Positions 54,001 through 62,686 of a stretch of 64,000 nt of DNA are shown here, piece after piece. Made by a program: the position numbers and the translations under genes. How positions within the stretch are numbered: the stretch's first letter is position 1; each line of letters opens with the position of its first letter. The notes under the pieces were generated by a model. It ran no database searches. It was not told the origin of the DNA and saw only the letters and a program-made list of their open reading frames with translations. Origin of the DNA: Maricaulis sp048270265 (GTDB lineage Bacteria; Pseudomonadota; Alphaproteobacteria; Caulobacterales; Maricaulaceae); the NCBI RefSeq assembly GCF_048270265.1, contig NZ_JBLWTD010000005.1, positions 62,001 through 126,000 on the forward strand, written 5' to 3'.

Positions 54001-54552
54001 ATCCAGCCGCACCGGTTCCGGAGCACCCGGCGGAAAGACATCGATCACCCCGCCGCGCACGGCATAATCACCCGGCTCCATCACGGTCGCCGCACGGGCA
54101 TACCCGTTGATGGTGAAATGCTGTTTGAGCATCTCGACATCAACACGATTGCCCGGCCGCGCGATGATCCCGGCCAGTGCAAGCACATCCTTTGGGGGAC
54201 AGCGCTGGGCCATGGCATTGACCGTCGTGACGATCAGACAGGTGTCCGGCAGATCCCCCGAGGCCAGCCGCGCCAATGTCGCCGCCCGGCGGGCCGCAAC
54301 CCGCGGCGATGGCGAGATACGGTCATAGGGCTGACAGTCCCAGGCGGGCAGGCGCAGGATTTCCAGACCCGGCGCGAAGAAGCGCAATTCCGAGACAAAG
54401 GCGGCCGCACGGCTGTCATCGCGCGCAATGAAGACATTGACGCCGCGGCGCAGCCGCGCCGTATCCGCAAAGACCAGCGCATCAAGCCCCTCGGGCGCGC
54501 CGCAGACGGTGGCAGTGCCCTGGACGCGGGCAATCATCTCGGTTTCGGACAT
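51049..54552 (-). CDS. mfd: Transcription-repair coupling factor
   Basis: A 1167-residue translocase that removes stalled RNA polymerase and recruits UvrA. N-terminal UvrB-like region, RNA polymerase interaction domain (SPGDLVIHADHGLGRFIGLK), helicase motor with Walker A GDVGFGKTEVALRAAFV and DEEQ box LLIVDEEQHFGVKHKE, and the C-terminal TRCF domain (INAGGAVLIPDYYVSDLDVR). Full length for the family. sdhE is upstream on the same strand (58 bp). Confidence 0.98.
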   Translation of the reverse strand: MSETEMIARVQGTATVCGAPEGLDALVFADTARLRRGVNVFIARDDSRAAAFVSELRFFAPGLEILRLPAWDCQPYDRISPSPRVAARRAATLARLASGDLPDTCLIVTTVNAMAQRCPPKDVLALAGIIARPGNRVDVEMLKQHFTINGYARAATVMEPGDYAVRGGVIDVFPPGAPEPVRLDFFGDTLESIRSFDPETQRSLRQLTSIEFNPVSEVLLDDASISHFRTAFVSRFGAAKGGDPIYEAVSAGARPAGVEHWLPLFHDSLATPFDYLPTTALIAIDHLADDAFAERNKQITDYYEARQEASKSAHESSLSAPTYRALPPSQLYFAKAEWARTLSALTVRRFTAFNEAGPQTIDVGGKQGRIFAAERAAENTNVFDAAARHVQALVKAGKRVVLASWSAGASERLASVLGDHGVGKIIAVEHWDEVAKAPPKAVLRAILPVERGFETETIAILSEQDILGDRLARPRRRRKSSDIIVEAGALSPGDLVIHADHGLGRFIGLKTLPVQDAPHDCLELEYAGAAKLYLPVENIELLSRYGSDSDTAQLDKLGGVAWQARKAKAKKRLRDMADALIKIAAKRLARTADPIVPEHGPWDEFCTAFPFAETDDQLNAVEDVLGDLARGRPMDRLICGDVGFGKTEVALRAAFVVAMSGRQVAVVAPTTLLVRQHFKTFSDRFRGWPVKVRQLSRLVGTKQANATKDELREGQVEIVVGTHALLAKTVKFSDLGLLIVDEEQHFGVKHKERLKELRADVHVLTLTATPIPRTLQLALTGIRDLSIIATPPVDRLAVRTYIAPFDTVTIREALLREKYRGGQAFFVVPRISDLEEIITFLRESVPEVSFVAAHGQMAATQLEDIMTAFYEGQYDVLLSTTIIESGIDIPTANTLIIHRADRFGLSQLYQLRGRVGRSKTRAYAYMTTPARQKLSEGAEKRLKVLHSLDALGAGFTLASHDLDLRGGGNMLGEEQSGHIKDVGVELYQSMLEEAVASLREGGEEQDEGEWTPQINAGGAVLIPDYYVSDLDVRLQLYRRLSSLDNKTDRESFAAELIDRFGPLPSEVETLLRVVAVKTLCKRAGVEKVDAGPKGAVIHFRGDTFIDPVSLVEHISKNQGLFKVRPDHKLVLRAEWDAPDDRLRAIERALAPLADIAVRAGNRAATPA

Positions 54553-54610
54553 CTCGCCAGTCTTCGGTTCTGGAGGTCTTCGGTAAATGGGGCTTCGGTC
54601 TTAACGGGCT

Positions 54611-54904
54611 TCAGATCTTGGGGCCGTCACCAAAGGCAGCGTCGCGATCGACACGGAATGTCTTGAGTCCATCCATCACCGGCGTATCGAACGCGTCCGG
54701 TGTGGGCGCGCTGCCGATCACCCAGCTATAGATGTCGGCATCGAGCTGATCGAGCAGGCGATCAAAATCGGCGACATCGGTCTCCGACATCGTATCGAGC
54801 ATCTGGTCAGCATAGCGCCCGAGGATGAGGTCAGCTTCCTTGAAGCCCCGGCGCCAGGCCCGGATGCGCAGTTTCTTGCGGCGATTGTCGAGTGTTTCGG
54901 TCAT
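54611..54904 (-). CDS. sdhE: SdhE-like FAD assembly factor for succinate dehydrogenase
   Basis: A 97-residue protein with the family motif RAWRRGFKEADLILGRYADQ (the RGxxE segment) needed for flavinylation of SdhA. ATG 54904 gives the normal size; a longer frame overlaps recG. It sits upstream of mfd and divergent from recG, the usual alphaproteobacterial layout. Confidence 0.95.
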   Translation of the reverse strand: MTETLDNRRKKLRIRAWRRGFKEADLILGRYADQMLDTMSETDVADFDRLLDQLDADIYSWVIGSAPTPDAFDTPVMDGLKTFRVDRDAAFGDGPKI

Positions 54905-54980
54905 GGTGGCGGATATAGTCGGTGAATGAGCCCGCGTCGACCAGTGGCAGATGCAGAACTTGACGTTAGAGTGCAAAACC

Positions 54981-57065
54981 ATGCGACCCGAAATTCTCTT
55001 TCCCCTTTTCCAGGACGTTATTGTCCTGCCCGGCATCGGTCCGAGACTGGCTGCCCTGCTGGCGAAAGCAGCCGGGCCGCGGGTCAAGGATGTGCTGTTC
55101 CAGCTGCCCACCGGACTGGTCGATCGGAGCCAGACAACATCCATCGCCGAGGCGCCCGACGGCGAGATCGTCACCCTGACGGCCAAGGTCGAAGATCACA
55201 TTCCCAGCTCGCGCCAGGGCAAGCCCTACAAGGTGCGCCTGTATGACGGCACCGCCTTCATGCATCTGGTTTATTTCCATTCGCGCCGCGAATATCTCGA
55301 GAAAATACTGCCTGTCGGCGAGACACGCATCGTCTCCGGCCGCGCCGAACGCTTCGGGGCCGAGATCCAGATGGTGCACCCCGATCTGGTGATGAGCGAA
55401 GAAGAGGCGGCCGAGACCGCCCTGCTGGAGCCAGTCTATCCCCTGACCGCCGGTCTCACGGCCAAGGTGATGCGCAAATCCGCCGCCGGAGCGCTGAGCC
55501 TGCTGCCGGTTCTGCCGGAATGGCAAGACGAGGCGCTGTGCACCGAGCACGCCTGGCCCGATTTCAAGACGGCCATGACAGCCGCTCACCACCCCCAGAC
55601 GGCCGCCGATCTGGAACCGCTGAATCCGGCCCGCGAACGTCTCGCCTTTGACGAATTGCTGGCTCACCAGATGGCGCTGCAACTGGCCCGGGCCCGCCGC
55701 AAGGCGCTGCCCGGCCGTAGCCTGGGCGGAGACGGCACCAAGGTCGAGGCCGTGCTCGGGCATGCCCCGTTCAAACCGACCGGTGCCCAGAGCCGCGCCT
55801 TCGCCGAGATCCGCGCCGACATGCTGGAGCCTGCCCGCATGACGCGCATGCTGCACGGCGATGTCGGTGCCGGCAAAACCTTCGTCGCCGCCCTCGCCGC
55901 CGCCCAGGCCGCCGAATCCGGCTGCCAGACCGCGATCATGGCACCGACAGAAATCCTCGCCCGCCAGCATGCCAAGACCCTGAGCGAATTGCTGGGACCG
56001 GCCGGCCTGCGCGTCGCCATTCTCACCGGCCGCGACAAGGGCAAGGCCCGCGCAGAAATCCTCGAACAGATGCGCACCGGTGCCGTCGACGTGGTCTGCG
56101 GCACCCATGCCCTGTTCCAGGACGGAGTCGAGTTTGCCGATCTCGCCCTTGTGGTGATCGATGAGCAGCACCGTTTCGGGGTTTCCGACCGGATGCGACT
56201 GACGGCCAAGGGTCATCGTCCCGACACGCTGGTGATGACGGCAACCCCCATCCCGCGTACGCTGGCGCTGGCGGTGCATGGCGATCTCGATGTCTCACGG
56301 CTCGATGAGAAACCGGCCGGCCGTATCCCGCCGGATACGCGCCTGGTGCCGATGGAACGGCTCGATGATGTGGTGGAAGGCGTGCGGCGCGCCATCGCCA
56401 AGGGCGACCGGGTCTATTGGGTCTGCCCGCTGGTTGAAGAATCAGAGGTCTCCGAGCTCTCCGCGGCCGAGGATCGCTGGCGCCATTTGCGCGCTGCGCT
56501 GGGCGATGATCGCGTCGGGCTGATCCATGGCCGCATGAAGGCCGCGGAGAAGGAAAGCGTCGCCCTGGCTTTCCGCGAAGGCCAGATGGACGTGCTGGTC
56601 GCCACCACAGTCATCGAGGTTGGCGTCGATGCGCCGGACGCCACAGTCATGATCATCGAGCACGCCGAACGCTTCGGCCTGGCGCAATTGCACCAGTTGC
56701 GCGGCCGGGTCGGGCGCGGCGAGAAGCCCTCTTCCTGCTTGCTGCTGTACAAGGGCCCTATCGGCGAGACCGCCAAGGCGCGGCTGGAAATGATGCGCGA
56801 GACCGATGACGGGTTTGTCATCGCGGAAGAGGACTGGCGCCTGCGCGGTGCCGGCGATCCGCTGGGTCTGCGCCAGAGCGGCCTGCCTGATTTCGCCCTC
56901 GTGCAGATGGAGGCACATGGCCATCTCATCGCCCTGGCCAATGACACCGCCAAGCTGGCCATACATCGCGATGCCGAACTGACAACGCCGCGCGGCGAGG
57001 CGCTGCGCATCTTGCTCTATCTGTTCGAACAGGACCGCGGCATCCGGCTGCTCAAATCCGGTTAG
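54981..57065 (+). CDS. recG: ATP-dependent DNA helicase RecG
   Basis: A 694-residue branch-migration helicase. The N-terminal wedge domain (LPTGLVDRSQTTSIAEAPDG) is followed by Walker A GDVGAGKTFVAALAAA, the DEQH box VVIDEQHRFGVSDRM and the C-terminal RQSGLPDFALVQMEAH. A slightly earlier start (54951) is possible but ATG 54981 fits homologues. The stop overlaps that of the convergent DUF502 gene by 4 nt. Confidence 0.98.
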   Translation: MRPEILFPLFQDVIVLPGIGPRLAALLAKAAGPRVKDVLFQLPTGLVDRSQTTSIAEAPDGEIVTLTAKVEDHIPSSRQGKPYKVRLYDGTAFMHLVYFHSRREYLEKILPVGETRIVSGRAERFGAEIQMVHPDLVMSEEEAAETALLEPVYPLTAGLTAKVMRKSAAGALSLLPVLPEWQDEALCTEHAWPDFKTAMTAAHHPQTAADLEPLNPARERLAFDELLAHQMALQLARARRKALPGRSLGGDGTKVEAVLGHAPFKPTGAQSRAFAEIRADMLEPARMTRMLHGDVGAGKTFVAALAAAQAAESGCQTAIMAPTEILARQHAKTLSELLGPAGLRVAILTGRDKGKARAEILEQMRTGAVDVVCGTHALFQDGVEFADLALVVIDEQHRFGVSDRMRLTAKGHRPDTLVMTATPIPRTLALAVHGDLDVSRLDEKPAGRIPPDTRLVPMERLDDVVEGVRRAIAKGDRVYWVCPLVEESEVSELSAAEDRWRHLRAALGDDRVGLIHGRMKAAEKESVALAFREGQMDVLVATTVIEVGVDAPDATVMIIEHAERFGLAQLHQLRGRVGRGEKPSSCLLLYKGPIGETAKARLEMMRETDDGFVIAEEDWRLRGAGDPLGLRQSGLPDFALVQMEAHGHLIALANDTAKLAIHRDAELTTPRGEALRILLYLFEQDRGIRLLKSG

Positions 57066-57736
57066 CCCGATACACCGCTGGCGCCGGGCACATCGGGCGG
57101 CAGCGTGTCGCGCACGCTCTTGGGCAATTTGTCGGAGGTGACCATGCCGAAGGAAATGATCAGCTTGGCCGCCTCCTCCACCGTCATGTCGACATGGATG
57201 GTGTTGGCGCGCGGCGTGTAGAGCAGGAAGCCGGATGTCGGGTTGGGCGTGGTCGGCACGAACAGGCCGACGACATCATCACCGATCACTTCCTGCAGCG
57301 CCCCGCGCCCCTCGGCCGAGACGAAGGCCACCACATAGAGCCCCTTCATCGGATATTCGATCAGCACGACTTCCTTGAAGGAATTGGCTTTTCCGGAAAA
57401 CACCGTCTCGACGATCTGCTTCAGGGCGCCATAGACATGACGGACCAGCGGCACGCCATCGACCAGCCGCTCACCCATCGAGATCAGGGTGCGCCCGAAC
57501 AGATTGGCGGCGAGCGCCCCGACCACGGTCAGGAGCACAACGGCGATCACCACGCCAAGGCCGGGAATGGTGAAGTCGCCCGGCAGATAGCTCTCCGGGT
57601 TATAGCGTGCCGGTATCAGCGGCTTGACGACATTATCGACAAAACCGACGAAGCTGATGATGAGAAAGAGAGTGACGCCCAGCGGGGTCGCGATCGCGAT
57701 CCCGGTCAGGAAACTGTTGCGAAGCCATCGAAACAT
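57062..57736 (-). CDS. DUF502 membrane protein
   Basis: A 224-residue protein with two membrane helices (SFLTGIAIATPLGVTLFLII; GVVIAVVLLTVVGALAANLF) and a soluble C-terminal half with the DUF502 segments GVPLVRHVYGALKQIVETVF and VLIEYPMKGLYVVAFVSAE, then VPTTPNPTSGFLLYTP. The role is unknown. The gene is monocistronic and convergent with recG. Confidence 0.93.
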   Translation of the reverse strand: MFRWLRNSFLTGIAIATPLGVTLFLIISFVGFVDNVVKPLIPARYNPESYLPGDFTIPGLGVVIAVVLLTVVGALAANLFGRTLISMGERLVDGVPLVRHVYGALKQIVETVFSGKANSFKEVVLIEYPMKGLYVVAFVSAEGRGALQEVIGDDVVGLFVPTTPNPTSGFLLYTPRANTIHVDMTVEEAAKLIISFGMVTSDKLPKSVRDTLPPDVPGASGVSG

Positions 57737-57885
57737 GCCGGTTCAGCACCCAATCTGCGCGGTCCGCGCTCCCGGTCAGCCCCCTGCCCAGTGCGGTCAC
57801 AATACGTGAAGCCATCGACCGCGCCAAGCGGTTGCACAGCCATGGCGGGCCGGGGATGATAGGGTCAGATTCCAGGGGAGTGATT

Positions 57886-59082
57886 GTGAGTCCGACCGTT
57901 ATTGCCCGGCATGTCTTCCTGTTTGCCTGTATCGCGTTTGCCGTGTTGCTGATTGCAGCCGGCTGGGTCCTGCGTGACCAGGTCTACCGAACCTTTCAGG
58001 ACCCGGGAGTTCCCTTCCAGACCTACACCCCGCCGCCTGGTGCCGATTATGCCGACGAGGCAGGCTGGTATGTGCGCGAGGGCTTCAGCGATGAGGACGA
58101 ACCGGCCGTCTTCTTCGTGCATCCGACCACCTATTCCGGCGGGGCCAACTGGAATGGCCAGCTCGACAAGCCACGTTCGGTCGAGATGGTCACATCCGTC
58201 ATGCTGCCCAATTATGCGGCGCCCTTCGCCAATTCCGGCGCCCTGTTCGCGCCGCGCTATCGCCAGGCCTCGCTCTACGCCTTCATGAATAATCGCGAGG
58301 ACAGCGTGCGCGCACGCCTGTTTGCCTATGGCGACATCCAGCGCGCCTTCGACGCATTCACACAGCAGATCGGCGACAGCCGCCCCATCATCCTGGCCGG
58401 CTATGGCCAGGGCGGGCTCGACGTACTCGGCCTGCTGATCGATCGCGTGGCCGGGGATGAAGCGCTGACCGCGCGGCTTGTCGCCGCCTATGTGATCGAA
58501 TCGCCGGTACCGCTGGACCTGTTCACCGGCCCGCTGCAATCCCTGCCGCCCTGCACGACACCGGAAGCGGTGCGCTGCGTCTATGGTTTTTCCTCGGCGA
58601 TGCCGTCCGAAGAGGGCCGTCTGCACATCCTCACCGAACGCGCGATGAGCTGGGCGCCGGAGGGCGGGCTGGATTTCGTCGATGGCCGTGGCCTGCTTTG
58701 CGTCAATCCGCTGCTATCGGCGGTGAGCAATGACTACGCCTCGGCGCGCCAGCACCGCGGCGGTGTCGCCGCCGAGGGGCTTGATGGTGATGTTGTGCCG
58801 GCCCCGATCCCGGCCCAGACCGGGGCGCAATGCGCCGATGGTGTGCTGTTCTTCGAACAACCGCGTTCGCGCGCCCTGCACCGCCCTCGCCGTCTGGTCG
58901 AGGATTACCGGTTGCCGCCCTTCAACCTGTTCTACGAAGATATCCGCTTCGACGTGACGCGGCGCAGTTTCAACCTCGCCGCCATCCTGCAGGATGAACG
59001 CCAATGGGCACCGCCCCTCGATGCGCCGGAAGCGATCGAGGACGCCCCGGTGATCCCGATACCCGACGGACGGCGTTACTAG
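57886..59082 (+). CDS. DUF3089 alpha/beta-hydrolase-like membrane-anchored protein
   Basis: About 398 residues. The N-terminal helix RHVFLFACIAFAVLLIAAGW anchors it or is cleaved. The body matches DUF3089: VFFVHPTTYSGGANWNGQLD, LFAPRYRQASLYAF, and the nucleophile elbow IILAGYGQGGLDVLGLLID, in which the usual Ser appears replaced (Gly-Tyr-Gly-Gln-Gly-Gly), so hydrolase activity is doubtful. GTG 57886 has GGGGAG upstream; ATGs at 57832 or 57856 are alternatives. Confidence 0.88.
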   Translation: MSPTVIARHVFLFACIAFAVLLIAAGWVLRDQVYRTFQDPGVPFQTYTPPPGADYADEAGWYVREGFSDEDEPAVFFVHPTTYSGGANWNGQLDKPRSVEMVTSVMLPNYAAPFANSGALFAPRYRQASLYAFMNNREDSVRARLFAYGDIQRAFDAFTQQIGDSRPIILAGYGQGGLDVLGLLIDRVAGDEALTARLVAAYVIESPVPLDLFTGPLQSLPPCTTPEAVRCVYGFSSAMPSEEGRLHILTERAMSWAPEGGLDFVDGRGLLCVNPLLSAVSNDYASARQHRGGVAAEGLDGDVVPAPIPAQTGAQCADGVLFFEQPRSRALHRPRRLVEDYRLPPFNLFYEDIRFDVTRRSFNLAAILQDERQWAPPLDAPEAIEDAPVIPIPDGRRY

Positions 59083-59088
59083 AGCGCG

Positions 59089-59937
59089 CTAGAGCCCTTT
59101 GGCGATGGCATCGAATTCGAGCAGGGTTTTCAGCAGGCCTTCAAACTCGTGCAACGGCACCATGTTCGGGCCGTCCGACGGCGCATTGTCCGGATCGGGA
59201 TGGGTTTCCATGAAGACGGCGGCAACGCCAACAGCCACGGCCGCACGCGCCAGGGTCGGCACGAATTCGCGCTGACCGCCCGATGTCGTACCCTGCCCGC
59301 CGGGCTGCTGGACCGAATGGGTCGCATCGAACACGACCGGTGCGCCAAAACCCGCCATGATCGGCAGGGAACGCATGTCACTGACCAGCGTATTGTAGCC
59401 GAAGCTCACACCACGCTCACAGGCCATGACGTTGGGATTGCCCGCATCGGTGATTTTCGCGAGCACATTCTTCATGTCCCAGGGGGCCAGGAACTGGCCC
59501 TTCTTGACGTTGATCACCTTGCCGGTTTGCGCCGCGGCGATCAGGAGATCGGTCTGGCGGCACAGGAAGGCTGGTATCTGCAGCACATCGACCGCCTGGG
59601 CGGCGATCGCCGCATGCTCGGCCGTGTGGATGTCGGTCAAAACCGGCAGCCCCAGGCTTTCACGAATCTCGGCAAAGACTGGCAGCGAGGCCTCAAGCCC
59701 CATGCCGCGCTGGCTGGAAAGGCTGGTGCGGTTGGCCTTGTCGAAAGAGGTCTTGAAGATCAGTCCGATATCGAGCCGGTCGGAAATGGCCCGCAATTCG
59801 GAGGCAACCTCGAGGCCGTGCTGACGGCTTTCCAGCTGACAGGGGCCGGCAATGATGGTCAGCTTGCGGGCATTGCCAATCTCGATCGGATCGCGACCTG
59901 GACGGGCAAGGGAGATGACGGCATTGGGCTGGCTCAC
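59089..59937 (-). CDS. kdsA: 3-deoxy-D-manno-octulosonate 8-phosphate synthase
   Basis: A 282-residue enzyme that makes KDO-8-phosphate for lipopolysaccharide. IAGPCQLESRQHGLEVASEL, FKTSFDKANRTSLSSQRGMG, and VVFDATHSVQQPGGQ are family hallmarks. The GTG start (59937) has AGAGGA 6 nt upstream and gives the normal length, whereas the ATG at 60039 would run into the photolyase promoter. It stands alone, convergent with the DUF3089 gene 6 bp away. Confidence 0.97.
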   Translation of the reverse strand: MSQPNAVISLARPGRDPIEIGNARKLTIIAGPCQLESRQHGLEVASELRAISDRLDIGLIFKTSFDKANRTSLSSQRGMGLEASLPVFAEIRESLGLPVLTDIHTAEHAAIAAQAVDVLQIPAFLCRQTDLLIAAAQTGKVINVKKGQFLAPWDMKNVLAKITDAGNPNVMACERGVSFGYNTLVSDMRSLPIMAGFGAPVVFDATHSVQQPGGQGTTSGGQREFVPTLARAAVAVGVAAVFMETHPDPDNAPSDGPNMVPLHEFEGLLKTLLEFDAIAKGL

Positions 59938-60064
59938 GAAGGAATCCTCTTGAAATATACCAACGGTCCGGCGGCGGCCGCTGTCAGGGCTGGGGCGTGC
60001 GACTGATCCATTATCTGGTGTCCCGCGTATCCCGTTCAACCCGTTATCTGTCTACAGGGCTTTC

Positions 60065-61552
60065 ATGGCAACCATTTCCGCCACCGGCGCCGCGCTCGTC
60101 TGGTTTCGTCGCGATCTTCGCCTCGCCGACAACGCAGCACTGAGTGCTGCGCTGCGCACCGGCCGGCCGTTGATCCTGCTTTTCATCGACCAGCGCGACC
60201 GCGCCCTCGGCTCCGCGCCGGGCGAGGCGGCGGACTGGTGGCTGCAGGCCTCGCTCACCGCGCTGGACGGCGACATCACCGCGCGCGGCGGCCGGCTAGA
60301 CCTGTTGCGTGGCGACCCGGCGGAGATGATCCCTGCCCTGGCGCGCGATCACGATCTGGCGGAAGTCTTCTGGAATCGCTCCGGCGAACCCGCCATCGAT
60401 GAGCGGGACCGGAGCATCGCAGAGACCCTGCAGCGCAGCGGTGTCGAGCCGCACGCCTTTGCCGGCACGGCCCTGATCGACCCGGCCCGCCTGCTCACTG
60501 GATCAGGCACGCCATACAAGGTGTTCAGCGCGTTCTGGCGCGCGGCCCTGCGCCAGCTCGAACCAAACCCGGCCCTGCCCGCGCCGCTGCGTCTGGCGAC
60601 GGGTCCGGCCATACCGGACGCGACGCCGCTTGCCACGCTGGGCCTTGATCCGGCGAATCCCGACTGGGCCAGTGGTTTTCGGACCGAATGGCAGCCCGGC
60701 GAAGCCGGCGCGGCTGCGCGCCTTGAAATCTTTCTCGATGCGGCTCTGAACGATTACCCTGAAGGTCGTGACCGCCCGGACCGGTCGGGCACATCGAGGC
60801 TCTCACCGCATCTGGGCTCCGGTGAAATCTCGCCGCGCCAGGTCTGGCATGCCGTGCAGCAGCGCCTGGCTGACGGTGCGAATTATCAGCCGGCCGAGAA
60901 ATTCCTCGCGGAGATCGGCTGGCGCGAATTCGCCTATTATCTGCTGCACCATTTCACCGATCTCAGGACGGCGAACTTCAATCGCACCTTTGACGGTTTC
61001 CCATGGCGCCAGGATTCCGCCGGTTTCAAAGCCTGGACGCGCGGCCAGACGGGCATCCCGCTGGTCGATGCCGGCATGCGGCAGCTATGGACGACGGGCT
61101 GGATGCACAACCGGGTGCGGATGGTGTGTGCCTCATTCCTGGTCAAGCATTTGCGTTGCGACTGGCGCGAAGGCATGGCCTGGTTCGAACACACGCTGGT
61201 CGATGCCGACCGCGCCGTAAATGCGGCCAGCTGGCAATGGGTCGCCGGATCCGGCGCCGATGCCGCGCCCTATTTCCGCATCTTCAATCCGGTCCGCCAG
61301 GGCGAGCGCTTCGATCCCGAGGGCGATTATGTGCGCCAATGGCTGCCCGAACTCGCCGGGCTGCCCAAACGCTGGATCCATGCCCCCTGGAGCGCCCCGG
61401 TGCCGGTCCGCCAGGACGCGGGACTGATCCTCGGCAGGACCTATCCGCACCCGCTCTGCGATCTCGCGGCCGGTCGCGACGCCGCACTGGATGCCTATCG
61501 CAGCCTCAAACGCGACCCCGGCGAGGCCGGACAAGCCTCAGTGCAAGGATGA
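60065..61552 (+). CDS. phrB: Deoxyribodipyrimidine photolyase
   Basis: A 495-residue class I CPD photolyase/cryptochrome family enzyme. N-terminal antenna domain (LVWFRRDLRLADNAALSAAL), C-terminal FAD domain: GEISPRQVWHAV, FLAEIGWREFAYYLLHHF, NRVRMVCASFLVKHL and the active-site WQWVAGSGADAAPYFRIFNP. The Trp of the electron-transfer chain and the substrate Glu region are present. It is divergent from kdsA. Together with the BLUF protein it shows that this organism meets light. Confidence 0.97.
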   Translation: MATISATGAALVWFRRDLRLADNAALSAALRTGRPLILLFIDQRDRALGSAPGEAADWWLQASLTALDGDITARGGRLDLLRGDPAEMIPALARDHDLAEVFWNRSGEPAIDERDRSIAETLQRSGVEPHAFAGTALIDPARLLTGSGTPYKVFSAFWRAALRQLEPNPALPAPLRLATGPAIPDATPLATLGLDPANPDWASGFRTEWQPGEAGAAARLEIFLDAALNDYPEGRDRPDRSGTSRLSPHLGSGEISPRQVWHAVQQRLADGANYQPAEKFLAEIGWREFAYYLLHHFTDLRTANFNRTFDGFPWRQDSAGFKAWTRGQTGIPLVDAGMRQLWTTGWMHNRVRMVCASFLVKHLRCDWREGMAWFEHTLVDADRAVNAASWQWVAGSGADAAPYFRIFNPVRQGERFDPEGDYVRQWLPELAGLPKRWIHAPWSAPVPVRQDAGLILGRTYPHPLCDLAAGRDAALDAYRSLKRDPGEAGQASVQG

Positions 61553-61834
61553 TCCAACCCGACGCACGACCCACAGCCATTTTTGCCGCGGCATGGGCGA
61601 CGAACGGGTAATCCCGTGCTAGATTGGGGCGATGAGCCAAACCGTGACCGCACGCCAATCCGCCGACGACCTCACCGGTCACGCGCCCCCACCCTCCCGC
61701 CTACGCGCCCAGCCAGGCTCCCGCCGGGCGGACCGTGCGATGGATGGTGCCATGCGCCCTGCGGGCGGCTGCCCCACCCGGCCCAGGCTCGATACTCTGT
61801 TCTTCCCGCACGAAAAGGGGCTCACAGTGCCCGC
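61553..61834. other. Intergenic region, 282 bp
   Basis: Upstream of sseA. A 72-codon frame at 61632-61850 exists but has a Pro/Arg-rich, non-protein-like composition and overlaps the sseA start; I do not call it. CTAGATT at about 61619 could be a -10 element. Confidence 0.4.
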
Positions 61835-62686
61835 ATGGCTTCACTCATGACCGACCCGCTCATCACCGCTACCGAAGCCCTGACCCGTCTGGGCGAACCG
61901 GGAACCATCTTCATTGATGCCAGCTGGACGTATGATGGCGGCCCATCTGTGGAGAGCGAGGGTTTCGTCCCGGGGGCGCTCGCCTTTGATATCGACACCG
62001 TCAAGGACAAACGCTCCTCCCTGCCGCACATGCTGCCGGAACCGGACGTGTTCGCGCGCCATGTCGAAACGCTGGGCATCAGCAATGACAGTGAACTGAT
62101 CGTCTATGACCGTATCGGCCTGTTCAGTTCGCCGCGCGTCTGGTGGACGTTCCGTGTGATGGGGCACGACAATGTCCGCGTCATGGCGGGCGGATTGCCG
62201 GCCTGGATCGCCGCGGGCGGACCGATCGAGGACCTTCCTGCCACCGAAGCCGAACCGGGCACCTACACGCCAAGCTATCGCCGCGAACTCGTCGCTACGG
62301 TCACCGATGTAAAGATCGCCAGCCGCAACGCCTCGCACCAGATTCTCGATGCACGTTCGCTGAGTCGTTTTGCCGGTCTCGAGCCGGAACGCCGGGCCGG
62401 CATGCGCAGCGGCCATATCCCGGGCTCCACCAGCCTGCCCTATGAAATGCTGTTCGATGACGACAATAATCTGATCGAGATCGACGAAGAGCTGGCCGAG
62501 GACCTCGGCATTGATCCGGAACTGCCGCTGATCACCAGCTGCGGCTCCGGCGTCACTGCCTGCATTCTCTCCCTGGCGCTGGAACGTTCCGGACGCACTT
62601 CGGCCGTTTATGACGGGTCCTGGTCGGAATGGGGGTCACGCACCGACACGCCAATCGTCAAGGGCGGTGGACGGCGGTACAGATGA
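61835..62686 (+). CDS. sseA: 3-mercaptopyruvate sulfurtransferase
   Basis: A 283-residue two-domain rhodanese. The active-site Cys is in LITSCGSGVTACILSLAL; the CGSGVTA loop marks 3-mercaptopyruvate (not thiosulfate) as sulfur donor. VWWTFRVMGHDNVRVMAGGL and the inter-domain MRSGHIPGSTSLPYEML are typical. ATG 61835 or 61847 could start it. The metC gene overlaps its stop by 4 nt, so the two sulfur enzymes are coupled. Confidence 0.96.
   Translation: MASLMTDPLITATEALTRLGEPGTIFIDASWTYDGGPSVESEGFVPGALAFDIDTVKDKRSSLPHMLPEPDVFARHVETLGISNDSELIVYDRIGLFSSPRVWWTFRVMGHDNVRVMAGGLPAWIAAGGPIEDLPATEAEPGTYTPSYRRELVATVTDVKIASRNASHQILDARSLSRFAGLEPERRAGMRSGHIPGSTSLPYEMLFDDDNNLIEIDEELAEDLGIDPELPLITSCGSGVTACILSLALERSGRTSAVYDGSWSEWGSRTDTPIVKGGGRRYR

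Noticed and set aside
61632..61850. 72-codon frame before sseA
   Set aside because: Pro/Arg-rich composition and overlap with the sseA start; no family.
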